A DNA stretch of 64,000 nucleotides, from positions 96,613-160,612 of the IMG/VR virus record IMGVR_UViG_3300035181_002074; one strand, 5' to 3'. Position numbers and translations under genes: made by a program. Below the pieces are notes generated by a model that was given only the letters and a program-made list of their open reading frames with translations, had not been told where the DNA came from and ran no database searches. The stretch comes from a virus. Shown here piece by piece: positions 49,718-58,174 of this stretch; the stretch's first letter is position 1; each line of letters begins with the position of its first letter.

Positions 49718-51598
49718 ATGTGGACTTTTTTAGCAGAAAAACAAGAAACTTTAGAGCGCTATAATGAGATTTACAGCTTTCAAACAGCTGTAGGTACCTT
49801 TTTTAAAAGCGTTACGTCGTATAAAGACCATGCTGGTAACTATATTAAAATAGTTGAAACAAGCATGAGTTTGGTTCCAGATTTTAATCTGACTGCCCCA
49901 AATGGTTGGAATTGGGTACTGGAAAACTCCTTTAATACTGACTTGGTCGATACCAAGGTCGAAAGCTTTCATAAGATATTGTTATCTAATGGTAGCTATT
50001 TATACCGTACTCTGACTGAGTACCGTGATGATTCTAATGGTCTCATTAAAGCAGCCGATGAAGCACTAGCGTATGACGGCATAGTTAACGGTCCTGCCGG
50101 TGTACAAGGTCTACAAGGCTTTTCTGGCACGATGGCTGTTAATTCCACTGTAACTGGCATTGCAGGTTCACCAGCAACCGTCACCAATGTCGGTACTCCA
50201 CAGGCCGCATTACTTGACTTCGTCATCCCTAGAGGGATTACAGGCAATACTGGGGCAGCTGGAGCGAATGGAGCCGACGGTGCTGCAGCAACTATTGCAG
50301 TTGGAACTGTGATAACTGGCAACGCTGGCTCAAGTGTTATAATTAATAATGTCGGGTCATCTTCTGCGGCCATTTTCAATTTTACTATCCCACGCGGTAA
50401 TGTTGGGGCAGCTGGAGCTAATGGAGCCGATGGTGCTGCTATTTATACTGGCGCTGGAACCCCATTAAACACCAACGGTGATGATGGCGATTTCTATGTT
50501 AAATCTAGTAACGGTGATTTCTATACCAAGGCAAGCGGTGTCTGGACTGTACAAGGCAATCTAACTGGTCCCGCTGGACCTCAAGGAATACAAGGACTTA
50601 CGGGTTCTGCTGGTTCTGTCGGAGCAACCGGTCCTGCCGGATTAAACGGTACTAATGGAACCAACGGTATTGATGGTAAAACTATCCGCAGTGGTACATC
50701 CACCCCATTAAATTCTTTCGGTAACGATGGCGATATTTACATTAAAACAAGTACTAACGAGCTGTTCGGACCTAAATCTGGCGGCAATTGGGGTACCCCT
50801 ATTTCATTAATCGGACCTCAAGGAATTCAAGGAATTCAAGGGGTTACAGGATTAACCGGCGCTACCGGCGCTACTGGAGCAACCGGTGCAACTGGCGCCG
50901 ATGGATCACAAATTTTGACCGGAATCGGAACCCCATCTAATGTTCTTGGGGTTGATGACGATCTATATATCAAAACTTCTAACGGCGCTTATTATTTAAA
51001 AGTAGCTGGTGCATGGGTACTTCAAGGAAACCTCACCGGACCCCAAGGAATTCAAGGGGTTATCGGATTAACTGGAGCAACCGGACCAGCTGGACCACAG
51101 GGAGCTGGCTTCCCGATAGGCGGTTCAACCGGACAGTTTCTTAAAAAGAATTCTGGCACGGATTTTGATACATCATGGTCTACTGTCACCAAAAGTACGG
51201 TCGGATTATCTAATGTTGATAATACATCTGATGCAGGAAAACCCATTTCCACGGCAACTCAAACAGCTTTAAACGGTAAACAAGATGCGGCTCAAATTGT
51301 AGATTATGCCCAAAACGGGGTTGTAACTAATGTACAATATTCAAATTTAGAATTTGAAATAGCCCATGATCTTAAAGTAAATACTTACTTCAAAGAATTA
51401 CAATATTCATTGGGTGTCTTAACTGTAATGAATGTATGGACTACTCCAGCAATGACGGTACACAAGTATCAAAAAACTTTTACATATACGTTGGGACAAT
51501 TAACCAGTATTGTTACAGTGCGAATAGCTGATTCAGCAACATTAACAAAAACATTTACTTATTCAGGATCTGATCTGATAGGTGTGAGCGCGGCATAA
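49718..51598 (+). CDS. Tail fibre with shared anchor and collagen-like repeats
   Basis: 626 residues. Residues 1-120 are the shared anchor. After that come G-X-Y collagen-like blocks (G-P-A-G-P-Q-G-I-Q-G-L-T-G, G-A-T-G repeats) alternating with repeated segments of the type I-G-T-P-S-N-V-L-G-V-D-D-D-L-Y-I-K-T, at least three copies. The C-terminal ~110 residues are a beta domain. Collagen-like repeats form trimeric stalks in phage fibres, so this is a trimeric tail fibre. Confidence 0.8.
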   Translation: MWTFLAEKQETLERYNEIYSFQTAVGTFFKSVTSYKDHAGNYIKIVETSMSLVPDFNLTAPNGWNWVLENSFNTDLVDTKVESFHKILLSNGSYLYRTLTEYRDDSNGLIKAADEALAYDGIVNGPAGVQGLQGFSGTMAVNSTVTGIAGSPATVTNVGTPQAALLDFVIPRGITGNTGAAGANGADGAAATIAVGTVITGNAGSSVIINNVGSSSAAIFNFTIPRGNVGAAGANGADGAAIYTGAGTPLNTNGDDGDFYVKSSNGDFYTKASGVWTVQGNLTGPAGPQGIQGLTGSAGSVGATGPAGLNGTNGTNGIDGKTIRSGTSTPLNSFGNDGDIYIKTSTNELFGPKSGGNWGTPISLIGPQGIQGIQGVTGLTGATGATGATGATGADGSQILTGIGTPSNVLGVDDDLYIKTSNGAYYLKVAGAWVLQGNLTGPQGIQGVIGLTGATGPAGPQGAGFPIGGSTGQFLKKNSGTDFDTSWSTVTKSTVGLSNVDNTSDAGKPISTATQTALNGKQDAAQIVDYAQNGVVTNVQYSNLEFEIAHDLKVNTYFKELQYSLGVLTVMNVWTTPAMTVHKYQKTFTYTLGQLTSIVTVRIADSATLTKTFTYSGSDLIGVSAA

Positions 51599-51610
51599 GG
51601 AAAATAAAAT

Positions 51611-53722
51611 ATGGCAATAGCAAAAGTAATTACGGCAGATTTACAAGCATCAGTAGGCGGATCATATCTGCAGACAAGAACTACGATTTCTGGCACAACA
51701 ACACAAAAAACACTTCAAGGTGTTCCAGTAGTTGGGGCTCCATTAGTTCGCTGGGTAGACGTATTCACTGATTTTTCTGGCGAGATTCCTGTTATGACTC
51801 GACTCACTGTAAATAATCGATTATTTACGATTACCGCAATTACTGGGGGGCTTGCACGATTGATGATGTATACCTTTGATCCCGCTACCGGAAACGCTAC
51901 GCCCGTTGGTCGTATTCAGTTAACATTTCCAAATTTAATTGCCACTGCTCATACCATTAAAGGTCTAAGAGTTGATGATAGTAATCCATCAGCAATTAAA
52001 GTATTTATTGCTACCCTTGGTTCAGTTACTGCTAATGCTGGATTATTTATGGCAAATAATATATCTACCAGTGATTTTGCTTTTTTTGGATTTCCTACTC
52101 TTTTGTCTGCAACCGGTTCAAATCAAAAAGCGGTATATTTACTAGAAGATCCAGCAAATGCTGGTAACTTACAGTTAAATACTGTACCAGTGGCGCTCGC
52201 CCTAGATCGAGTTAATAAATTAGTATACGTGCATAATGGTACAGCCGCTACGCACCAATATTATGTTTATGATTATAATCTTACCCCAGATGTACCATCA
52301 CAGACTTGTACTGTCACGACTGTCGGCGCAAATGCCATTATTACAACATCTGGTGCGCACGGATTATCGACAATCGATCAAATCGTGTTTTCTAATACTG
52401 GCGGTGCTTTACCGACTGGATTAGTTGCAGGTACTGTTTACTGGATCAGTATTTCAAATTTTACTGCAAATACTTTTTCCGTTTCGACTACTGCGGCTCT
52501 TGCTGCTGTCGGAACAAACCTAACTATTTCTACTGCGGGTACAGGTACACAAAGCGTACAAAGAGGATATGGAATCAGCGGATCTTGCTGGAAATGGAAA
52601 ACAGGTAATTTACCTTCTGCTACTGGAACATTAATTACTATCAATTCTGAAAAATATATGACACCTGCACATTCTACGAATTCAGGTTTTCCTTGTTTAT
52701 TTTTTGCTACAACAACCAATCTATATCTAGGTAAAGCTTCAGAATTAACTTCTGGTGCTACAACATGGCCATCACTCACAACTTCAAATATCTTGGGAAC
52801 GCCAAATCAGATTATTGCACCAACAACCGTGCTAGCTGATTGGGATGAATCTTTAGATAGAGCTATGTATACCACGTCAATTATTAAAATAGTTGCAAAA
52901 AAAGTAGTGAATAATGCCATTGAATCTATTTTTGGTGAATTAAATAATGATTACCTTGAAGGTGTATCACAAACAGATTTGATTACTCAATTCGGAGCTA
53001 TCACCGTAGCGGATATGGGCCATGCCAATGGGTGGATGTTTTTAACTGGAGCATCAACTGGTCAGCGTGGTATTTTACTATCCAACACAGCAATGCAGAA
53101 CACCGTAGATACTTCATATGTCATTACTAAAGTATTAGATACCCCGAATGCATTATCATATGTAGGCGTTGCTACATCTTTGCAAGCACCAAGTAAAACC
53201 ACTAATCCAGTAATATATTATCGCACTTCTGGGTTTGGTGCTGCAACTGGTGGATGGACTCTCTTGCCAGATAATTTATTAATGGGTTCCGTAACTCCAG
53301 CCGCACAAATACAGTTTAAAATTGAACAAAGGTTTGATAACACGGCATCTGCTAACCCTCCGCAAATGATTGAATGTTTTTTGGCATACACTTCTTCTAT
53401 TGCAATGTCAGACAACTGGACTGGTTCGAAAGTTAATTCATCTGCTCCATCTGCAAGTCCATTTTACGTGGCTTTCAGGTTAAATAGAGCTTATTCTTCT
53501 GGTACTGTACCACGCATGAAGGTTACTGTAGTAGATGATTCTGGTGCGGTATCTATTTATGATACAATTACCCATGCAAGTGCCTTTAGTTATACTATCA
53601 ATAATGGAACGAGCTGGTCGGCACTTGGAACTGTACCTAATACGGCACTTACTACTGAATTAAGATTATTAATTAGTGCGCCAAGTGGTAATCCAGTGAC
53701 ATGCGGAATACAGGAGTACTAA
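51611..53722 (+). CDS. Large beta-rich tail-appendage protein
   Basis: 703 residues. Nearly all beta, rich in T, S, A and G, with a possible propeller in the first half (repeated I-K-V-F-I-A-T and L-Y-L-G-K-A type strands). An inserted ~85-residue unit (T-V-T-T-V-G-A-N-A-I-I-T-T then G-T-V-Y-W-I-S) recurs in other phage fibres. Same operon as the collagen-like fibre. Probably part of the host-recognition apparatus. Confidence 0.55.
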   Translation: MAIAKVITADLQASVGGSYLQTRTTISGTTTQKTLQGVPVVGAPLVRWVDVFTDFSGEIPVMTRLTVNNRLFTITAITGGLARLMMYTFDPATGNATPVGRIQLTFPNLIATAHTIKGLRVDDSNPSAIKVFIATLGSVTANAGLFMANNISTSDFAFFGFPTLLSATGSNQKAVYLLEDPANAGNLQLNTVPVALALDRVNKLVYVHNGTAATHQYYVYDYNLTPDVPSQTCTVTTVGANAIITTSGAHGLSTIDQIVFSNTGGALPTGLVAGTVYWISISNFTANTFSVSTTAALAAVGTNLTISTAGTGTQSVQRGYGISGSCWKWKTGNLPSATGTLITINSEKYMTPAHSTNSGFPCLFFATTTNLYLGKASELTSGATTWPSLTTSNILGTPNQIIAPTTVLADWDESLDRAMYTTSIIKIVAKKVVNNAIESIFGELNNDYLEGVSQTDLITQFGAITVADMGHANGWMFLTGASTGQRGILLSNTAMQNTVDTSYVITKVLDTPNALSYVGVATSLQAPSKTTNPVIYYRTSGFGAATGGWTLLPDNLLMGSVTPAAQIQFKIEQRFDNTASANPPQMIECFLAYTSSIAMSDNWTGSKVNSSAPSASPFYVAFRLNRAYSSGTVPRMKVTVVDDSGAVSIYDTITHASAFSYTINNGTSWSALGTVPNTALTTELRLLISAPSGNPVTCGIQEY

Positions 53723-53725
53723 TCG

Positions 53726-54184
53726 ATGGCTAATAATATTTATTTCGGCGGAACAGATTATAATGTTTCATCAAATGCTTGTGTATTTGATATCACGCCG
53801 CCATCATTTTCAGGTGTTTCTTCATTAGTAGCTCAACCGAATGGCTCATTAAGAGCTACATGGACTGCTGCTACTGATGCATCATCACCAGTACGTTACA
53901 ATATTTATGTTTCCACATCAGCGGGGGACATCTACACTAAACTAATTGGTAGTGTTAACGGATTAACGGTTGATATATTTCAAAGTACTACTGGTTTATT
54001 ACAATATAATACTACTTATTATGTTGCAGTACGTGCCGTAGATGCAGTTGGTAATATTAATACTAACGTAGTAACATTAAGTGCAATCAGTTCTGGCGTA
54101 TCCATTGATAGTACATATAATTTATTGCAACAAATTCTTAATAAAGAAGATAAAATCATTAATTCAGTATACGGACTATATTAA
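53726..54184 (+). CDS. FN3-domain tail protein
   Basis: 152 residues. Residues 20-120 form one fibronectin type III domain: D-I-T-P-P-S-F, then L-R-A-T-W-T-A-A-T-D, R-Y-N-I-Y-V-S-T and Y-Y-V-A-V-R-A-V-D. The C-terminus is a helix (L-L-Q-Q-I-L-N-K-E-D). FN3 domains on tails often bind surface carbohydrates. Confidence 0.7.
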   Translation: MANNIYFGGTDYNVSSNACVFDITPPSFSGVSSLVAQPNGSLRATWTAATDASSPVRYNIYVSTSAGDIYTKLIGSVNGLTVDIFQSTTGLLQYNTTYYVAVRAVDAVGNINTNVVTLSAISSGVSIDSTYNLLQQILNKEDKIINSVYGLY

Positions 54185-54186
54185 CT

Positions 54187-54675
54187 ATGAGACAGTATGC
54201 ACTTATTAAAGACGATGTTATTACTAGTATTGAAAATCTCAGTAATGATGACTATAGTCGTCGCATTACGTCGTATCAAACTATCATTGATATCGAAGAT
54301 ATGACTAATAAGCCATCTACTGGATGGATACTGTGTGGAAATAAATTTAAACCAAATAATAATTTTGCAACCATCCAAGATCAAGTATATGATCAACAAC
54401 AACGTCAACGTGTTTTTGGCGAAAGTTTGTCTCCCGTACTGGTAGATATGATGGGCGCACGTAATTTAAAATTATCGTTGGATGGCACAGTCGTTAATGT
54501 CGCCTCCTTGTTAAATTCCCTGAATGCAGTAAAGGCATTACTGGAAACGGGAGCATTAAAAACTGCCCGCACCGTGATTAACTCCGTTACGGCATCTTTC
54601 CCCGCGTATGCAGATATTTTTACGTATGCTGTAAATGAAATAACTATTTTTCTAGCGGAAAATCATTACGAATAA
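54187..54675 (+). CDS. Uncharacterised tail-appendage protein
   Basis: 162 residues, 2 nt after the previous stop. Beta N-terminal half with S-T-G-W-I-L-C-G-N-K-F like fibre-attached domains, helical C-terminal half. Possibly a fibre chaperone or fibre tip partner. Confidence 0.5.
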   Translation: MRQYALIKDDVITSIENLSNDDYSRRITSYQTIIDIEDMTNKPSTGWILCGNKFKPNNNFATIQDQVYDQQQRQRVFGESLSPVLVDMMGARNLKLSLDGTVVNVASLLNSLNAVKALLETGALKTARTVINSVTASFPAYADIFTYAVNEITIFLAENHYE

Positions 54676-54685
54676 GGGTTAATTT

Positions 54686-55198
54686 ATGGATTACATCATT
54701 GTTGGATTCTCAAAGCCGACCAGATGGAAACCTTTTGCTTGGCTTATTTCAGCTTTATGGAAAACTGAATATGATCATGTCTATATCGGATTCTATTTTG
54801 ATAAGTATGAGCGTAACGTGGTTTATCAAGCCAGCAAATTAAGTGTTAATTTCATGGAGAAGTCGAACTTCACCAGAGATAATGTGATAATTAAAGAGTT
54901 TCAGATTTCTATTACCCCTGAAAATAAAATCAAAATGATGCAATTTGCTATCGATAACTCGGCAAAAGCTTACGGCATGAAATCAGCCATTGGTGTTGGA
55001 TTAGTTAAGATTTTTTCATTCTTTGGTAAGAAGATTGCGAATCCGTTCCGTGATGGCGGAAAAACATATATTTGTTGCGAACTAGCTGCTGTGATAATGG
55101 AACAATTTGCTGATGCGAAGTTTAATACCGGCAACGATGAGATATCCCCAAAAGACGTGTACGACTATTTAGAGTCATCTGAAGCGTCATCAATATAA
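54686..55198 (+). CDS. Permuted NlpC/P60-like (papain-type) hydrolase
   Basis: 170 residues. Y-D-H31-V-Y-I-G-F then I-C130-C131-E-L-A gives the His-before-Cys order of permuted NlpC/P60 (YiiX-like) enzymes. These are amidases or thioesterases acting on cell wall or lipid targets. Placed last in the appendage operon, it could be a tail-borne or lytic enzyme. Its 3' end overlaps a minus-strand gene by 34 nt. Confidence 0.6.
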   Translation: MDYIIVGFSKPTRWKPFAWLISALWKTEYDHVYIGFYFDKYERNVVYQASKLSVNFMEKSNFTRDNVIIKEFQISITPENKIKMMQFAIDNSAKAYGMKSAIGVGLVKIFSFFGKKIANPFRDGGKTYICCELAAVIMEQFADAKFNTGNDEISPKDVYDYLESSEASSI

Positions 55199-55308
55199 CG
55201 GCCACATTCATTGCAGATATTGAATTGCTGATCTTCCAAGGCAATCATTATTAATACTGTAGTGATGGAACCCAGAAACACTCCACAACCTATTACGATC
55301 AACATCAT
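55165..55308 (-). CDS. Small membrane protein with C-x2-C tail
   Basis: 47 residues, minus strand. Hydrophobic helix at residues 2-24, then N-I-C-N-E-C-G-R-Y. ATGA overlap with the upstream gene; a second ATG follows one codon later. Similar architecture to the protein at 16408-16584. Tail-to-tail overlap with the hydrolase gene. Confidence 0.5.
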   Translation of the reverse strand: MMLIVIGCGVFLGSITTVLIMIALEDQQFNICNECGRYIDDASDDSK

Positions 55309-55580
55309 TTGAACCAATCCGACCAAAAGTATCTTTTATCCAGTTGCTCGATACGATCCAGTAGTCGAGCATTTTCTTGGTGTAATTGATCATTCGCGTA
55401 CTTGTAGCTGCGAGCTTCAGCATAAGCTTGCTGTGCGCCAAGCTGATTTTCTTCGTAATTACGTTGTAGATTCTGGAAATTTTCCAAAAGTAGTTTACGT
55501 CTACGCGCAAGATTGTGATAACGTTTCAGAATCTCTTCACGGGATTTTGGACGTTTTTTAATTGTTTTTGCTTTTTTCAT
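55305..55580 (-). CDS. Coiled-coil early protein
   Basis: 91 residues, minus strand. Basic first 30 residues, then a long heptad-rich helix with Q, N, E and R. Probably dimeric; spanin-like or regulatory role cannot be decided. Confidence 0.55.
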   Translation of the reverse strand: MKKAKTIKKRPKSREEILKRYHNLARRRKLLLENFQNLQRNYEENQLGAQQAYAEARSYKYANDQLHQENARLLDRIEQLDKRYFWSDWFK

Positions 55581-55583
55581 GTA

Positions 55584-55784
55584 TTATCCTCTCGCTGGCT
55601 CGGTAGCTTTTATACCGGTTAAAGCTAATTGTAATAATTGTCTAGTTGTATCATCATCTAGAGTCATCATTGGTTCACTATAACGAATATAACCAGATTC
55701 ATCTACTGGATCGCGGGTAGATACGATAGTTAATTGTAATTTTTTATCACTGTTAAGTAATTTTAAAATTGGCGAGTTTTGCAT
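55584..55784 (-). CDS. Small uncharacterised early protein
   Basis: 66 residues, minus strand, starting directly at the end of the upstream gene. Beta centre with D-P-V-D-E-S-G-Y-I-R-Y, helical C-terminus. No motif. Confidence 0.5.
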   Translation of the reverse strand: MQNSPILKLLNSDKKLQLTIVSTRDPVDESGYIRYSEPMMTLDDDTTRQLLQLALTGIKATEPARG

Positions 55785-56150
55785 TTACTTTTTAGCCTTC
55801 TTTTTAGTTGCTGTTTTCTTTGAAGGTTTTGGTTTAGTTAAACGCACTAGGCTGCTTTTGTGAGCATAAACCACTTCAAGCTTGTTTGGCAGTAATCGCC
55901 CCAGTTCGGATAGGAATACGTCTGCGGGGTGAGCCCCGAAGATATCGTACAGCATATCTGACTCTAAGAAATGAAGGTCTAATGGCCAGCCATCTTTCGT
56001 GAAATGTTTGATAGCCTCTTTCGCGTGTTTTCGTGCCATTGTACGTAATTTCGCTGGAGCTTTCTCTGTAGCAGCCCGAAAAAACTGCGTAGACGTTTGC
56101 AATGGAAACACTAGAGATAGATCTTTTGTGGCTTTACTTTTTCTTTTCAT
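55785..56150 (-). CDS. Uncharacterised basic early protein
   Basis: 121 residues, minus strand. ATG 56150 overlaps the upstream gene by 17 nt; a longer frame to 56258 is inside that gene. Helical middle (A-K-L-R-T-M-A-R-K-H-A-K-E-A) and a lysine-rich tail. Possibly nucleic-acid binding. Confidence 0.5.
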   Translation of the reverse strand: MKRKSKATKDLSLVFPLQTSTQFFRAATEKAPAKLRTMARKHAKEAIKHFTKDGWPLDLHFLESDMLYDIFGAHPADVFLSELGRLLPNKLEVVYAHKSSLVRLTKPKPSKKTATKKKAKK

Positions 56151-56346
56151 TTGATTTAGCTTTCTTTGGTTTTGACGGTTCTGCTGCAGCGAATAAGGTT
56201 CCCACAATGAGATCCCAACCCGCGAAAACTTTTTTGGACTTATGTCCGCCGAACTCAACTTGTTTATTAAATTCGAAGATACATCCTTGTTCGTTTGGTT
56301 CTACGCCCAGCACTTTCACACTTTTATTATTAACTTTTGTATTCAT
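56134..56346 (-). CDS. Small basic early protein
   Basis: 70 residues, minus strand. Beta-rich core (V-K-V-L-G-V-E-P-N-E-Q-G-C-I-F-E-F) and a lysine-rich tail. No family recognised. Confidence 0.5.
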   Translation of the reverse strand: MNTKVNNKSVKVLGVEPNEQGCIFEFNKQVEFGGHKSKKVFAGWDLIVGTLFAAAEPSKPKKAKSNEKKK

Positions 56347-56349
56347 TTT

Positions 56350-56568
56350 TTACCTTTCTAAATATGCTAAAAATTTATAACGTTTCAATGCTTCTTTTTT
56401 GGTTTTAAAAACTTCTGCATGGTTGCATAATCGATCATGTACCGCATAAGCTCTCCTGCATTTGTAAACTACGCCATCGTATCGTTTTACCGCACTCAAG
56501 AATAGAATAACTTTTGTATCTTTGTTCTCAACTACTGCAACTTTGTCTGTTTTTTTACTGGGTTTCAT
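56350..56568 (-). CDS. Small basic early protein
   Basis: 72 residues, minus strand. ATG 56568 chosen (AAAGGAAG upstream, ATGA overlap with the previous stop) over the GTG at 56586. Beta strands then a helix with E-V-F-K-T-K-K-E-A-L-K-R-Y. Confidence 0.5.
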   Translation of the reverse strand: MKPSKKTDKVAVVENKDTKVILFLSAVKRYDGVVYKCRRAYAVHDRLCNHAEVFKTKKEALKRYKFLAYLER

Positions 56569-56771
56569 TGTCTTCCTTTTACGCACTCGGTTTTTTTAAC
56601 TCTTTTTAAAGCGTAACTAGAATCTAATCCACGCTCTTGTTGTTCGACCGAAAAATCCATGGTATAGTAAGTATCGTCTTCCTTGACGATCTTACCGGCA
56701 ATTTCCGATTCTGTAATGACATTTTGGCCACCAACCGACATACCCATTAGAACAAAGCATACTGCTATCAT
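56565..56771 (-). CDS. Small exported or membrane-anchored protein
   Basis: 68 residues, minus strand. Hydrophobic N-terminal stretch (M-I-A-V-C-F-V-L-M-G-M-S-V-G-G) without a strong positive n-region, so signal-peptide status is uncertain. The rest is polar. ATGA overlap with the upstream stop. Confidence 0.5.
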   Translation of the reverse strand: MIAVCFVLMGMSVGGQNVITESEIAGKIVKEDDTYYTMDFSVEQQERGLDSSYALKRVKKTECVKGRQ

Positions 56772-56941
56772 ACCGTAGTTTTTCTTGCTGTAAGACGAAT
56801 CTCAGCAATCTTTTCCTCTGCTCTAGCAGCTTGAAAAAGAAATAAATCTCTCAAAGCTCCAGCGGTTTCTTTAGCGTTACGTAAACTAAATTTACGAATA
56901 GCCTTTTGATGTCTAAGTTCGACAGTTGGTGATCTTTTCAT
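56768..56941 (-). CDS. Small basic helical protein
   Basis: 57 residues, minus strand, mostly one or two basic amphipathic helices (A-L-R-D-L-F-L-F-Q-A-A-R-A-E-E-K). Its start overlaps the upstream stop as TAATG and its stop overlaps the next start. No family recognised. Confidence 0.5.
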   Translation of the reverse strand: MKRSPTVELRHQKAIRKFSLRNAKETAGALRDLFLFQAARAEEKIAEIRLTARKTTV

Positions 56942-57288
56942 TATTTTGTTTTTTCTTCTTTATTTTCGTTAATTTTTTTACTCAATTGAGATTTAGTACG
57001 AGCCAATTGTACAGCTGCGTCAGCTTTAGGATTACTGCAAGCTGCTTGACTGATAGAATCCTCATCCGCAGCTGCTAGTGCTAGTAGAGCCTCGTATGGA
57101 GCTTCATCGTCTAGAGCTAGGAGTAGAAAACGACAAGCGCTTTCACCTGTAGAAAGATCAATTTTACCGGTTTCTTTCCATGATTTAAGAGCTTCATCAC
57201 GGTATTGCTCAACATTTACTTCCGTAGTTGAAACTGTACCGTCTTCTGCTTTTACTGATTCTGTTACTTTGATTTTTTTAGTAGCCAT
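56941..57288 (-). CDS. Uncharacterised acidic early protein
   Basis: 115 residues, minus strand, overlapping the upstream gene by 25 nt. Alpha-helical, alanine-rich centre (A-P-Y-E-A-L-L-A-L-A-A-A-D-E-D) resembling a short helical-repeat unit. Function unknown. Confidence 0.5.
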   Translation of the reverse strand: MATKKIKVTESVKAEDGTVSTTEVNVEQYRDEALKSWKETGKIDLSTGESACRFLLLALDDEAPYEALLALAAADEDSISQAACSNPKADAAVQLARTKSQLSKKINENKEEKTK

Positions 57289-57455
57289 TCTGGGTCTTGT
57301 CCTTCTGATTTTAGATAATTATATAGACCTTCCAGAATACAGACTACCTGTACATCGTTTGGGTCTACGTTACGGAAATTGCCTTCCATAAAATAATTAT
57401 GCGCGAAATATTTGATTCTGTCAACCGCTTTTTTATCAAGATCAATTTTGCTCAT
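57264..57455 (-). CDS. Small early protein after the tRNA gene
   Basis: 63 residues, minus strand. ATG 57455 (AAAGGAAATT upstream) chosen; a longer frame to 57494 runs into the tRNA. Helical with V-D-P-N-D-V-Q-V-V-C-I-L-E-G-L-Y. First protein gene of the tRNA-led operon. Confidence 0.55.
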   Translation of the reverse strand: MSKIDLDKKAVDRIKYFAHNYFMEGNFRNVDPNDVQVVCILEGLYNYLKSEGQDPEWLLKKSK

Positions 57456-57471
57456 AATTTCCTTTATAGGG

Positions 57472-57557
57472 GTCCAAGGATGGATTTGAACCATCTCCCC
57501 GTTTTATGGACTAGGAGCTATGAACCCCCCGCTGGGTTCACACCCCAGTGCTTGGAC
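57472..57557 (-). tRNA. Atypical class II-like tRNA, anticodon probably CAT
   Basis: 86 nt, minus strand. The acceptor stem GTCCAAG/CTTGGAC pairs fully, and the T arm GATGG-TTCAAAT-CCATC is canonical. A D-like arm CTGG...CCAG has a 9-nt loop. The anticodon stem GGGGG/CTCCT pairs with two G-U pairs around the loop TTCATAG, reading CAT. The ~17-nt variable region is long, as in Leu, Ser or Tyr tRNAs, which does not fit a Met tRNA. The D loop lacks the usual G-G, and position 8 is C. No CCA is encoded (CCCC follows). Either a degenerate tRNA or an unusual one. Confidence 0.65.
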
Positions 57558-57563
57558 ATCTCA

Positions 57564-57592
57564 ATCGTACCACAAAAAAAAGATATTGTCAA
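57564..57592 (-). promoter_or_regulatory. Sigma70-type promoter of the tRNA operon, minus strand
   Basis: TTGACA, 17-nt spacer, TACGAT preceded by TGG. The expected start point coincides with base 1 of the tRNA (57557). Confidence 0.8.
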
Positions 57593-57663
57593 CACTTTTT
57601 CAATAATTACTACTGGTTATAAATAAATTAATGATTACATATAGTTATAATTCTTTAAAAAAC

Positions 57664-57673
57664 CCTAATATTT
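57664..57673 (+). promoter_or_regulatory. CCTAATATTT late-promoter motif
   Basis: Perfect copy, 15 nt before the coiled-coil membrane gene. Confidence 0.65.
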
Positions 57674-57688
57674 CCAATATGGTGGCTT

Positions 57689-58174
57689 ATGGCTAAAGAC
57701 GACAGTAATTCTACATTGGAAGTGAAGATTGATGCGATTAAGACCGAAATGGAAATCCATAGAGAATCCTTTAAGGAGCACCAGCGCACCCAAAGAGATC
57801 GCTATGACGATTTTAAAACTTCCTTGAATACCATCCTCAAGCAGAATGAAGATATTGAAAATGGCCTAGCGGATGCCAACGAGAAATTATCAGATTATAA
57901 TACCCAGCTACAGATTCACATTCAAGGCGTTTTACAGCTTAAAGAAATGAACCAGCTTCTTAGAGAAGAGATCAAAATTTTCCGCGAAAAGACTGATGTG
58001 GAAGTAAAAGAAATCAATGCTAGACTTCAATCAGTTGAAGTGCCATTCAAGTGGGCAGATACTACAGCAAACTTTGCAGAAAAAGCTTTCACAATTTTAA
58101 AATTTATTGCACTTCTTACAGTGATATTCGGCGGTGGAGCTGGTATCTGGAGTCTCATTAAACAGTATGTTTAG
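57689..58174 (+). CDS. Coiled-coil protein with C-terminal membrane helix
   Basis: 161 residues. Residues 5-120 are a long charged coiled coil; residues ~134-156 are a hydrophobic helix (F-I-A-L-L-T-V-I-F-G-G-G-A-G-I-W). Tail-anchored topology. Late motif and a two-helix membrane gene overlapping its end suggest a lysis pair (antiholin or spanin-like partner), but no family is recognised. Confidence 0.55.
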   Translation: MAKDDSNSTLEVKIDAIKTEMEIHRESFKEHQRTQRDRYDDFKTSLNTILKQNEDIENGLADANEKLSDYNTQLQIHIQGVLQLKEMNQLLREEIKIFREKTDVEVKEINARLQSVEVPFKWADTTANFAEKAFTILKFIALLTVIFGGGAGIWSLIKQYV

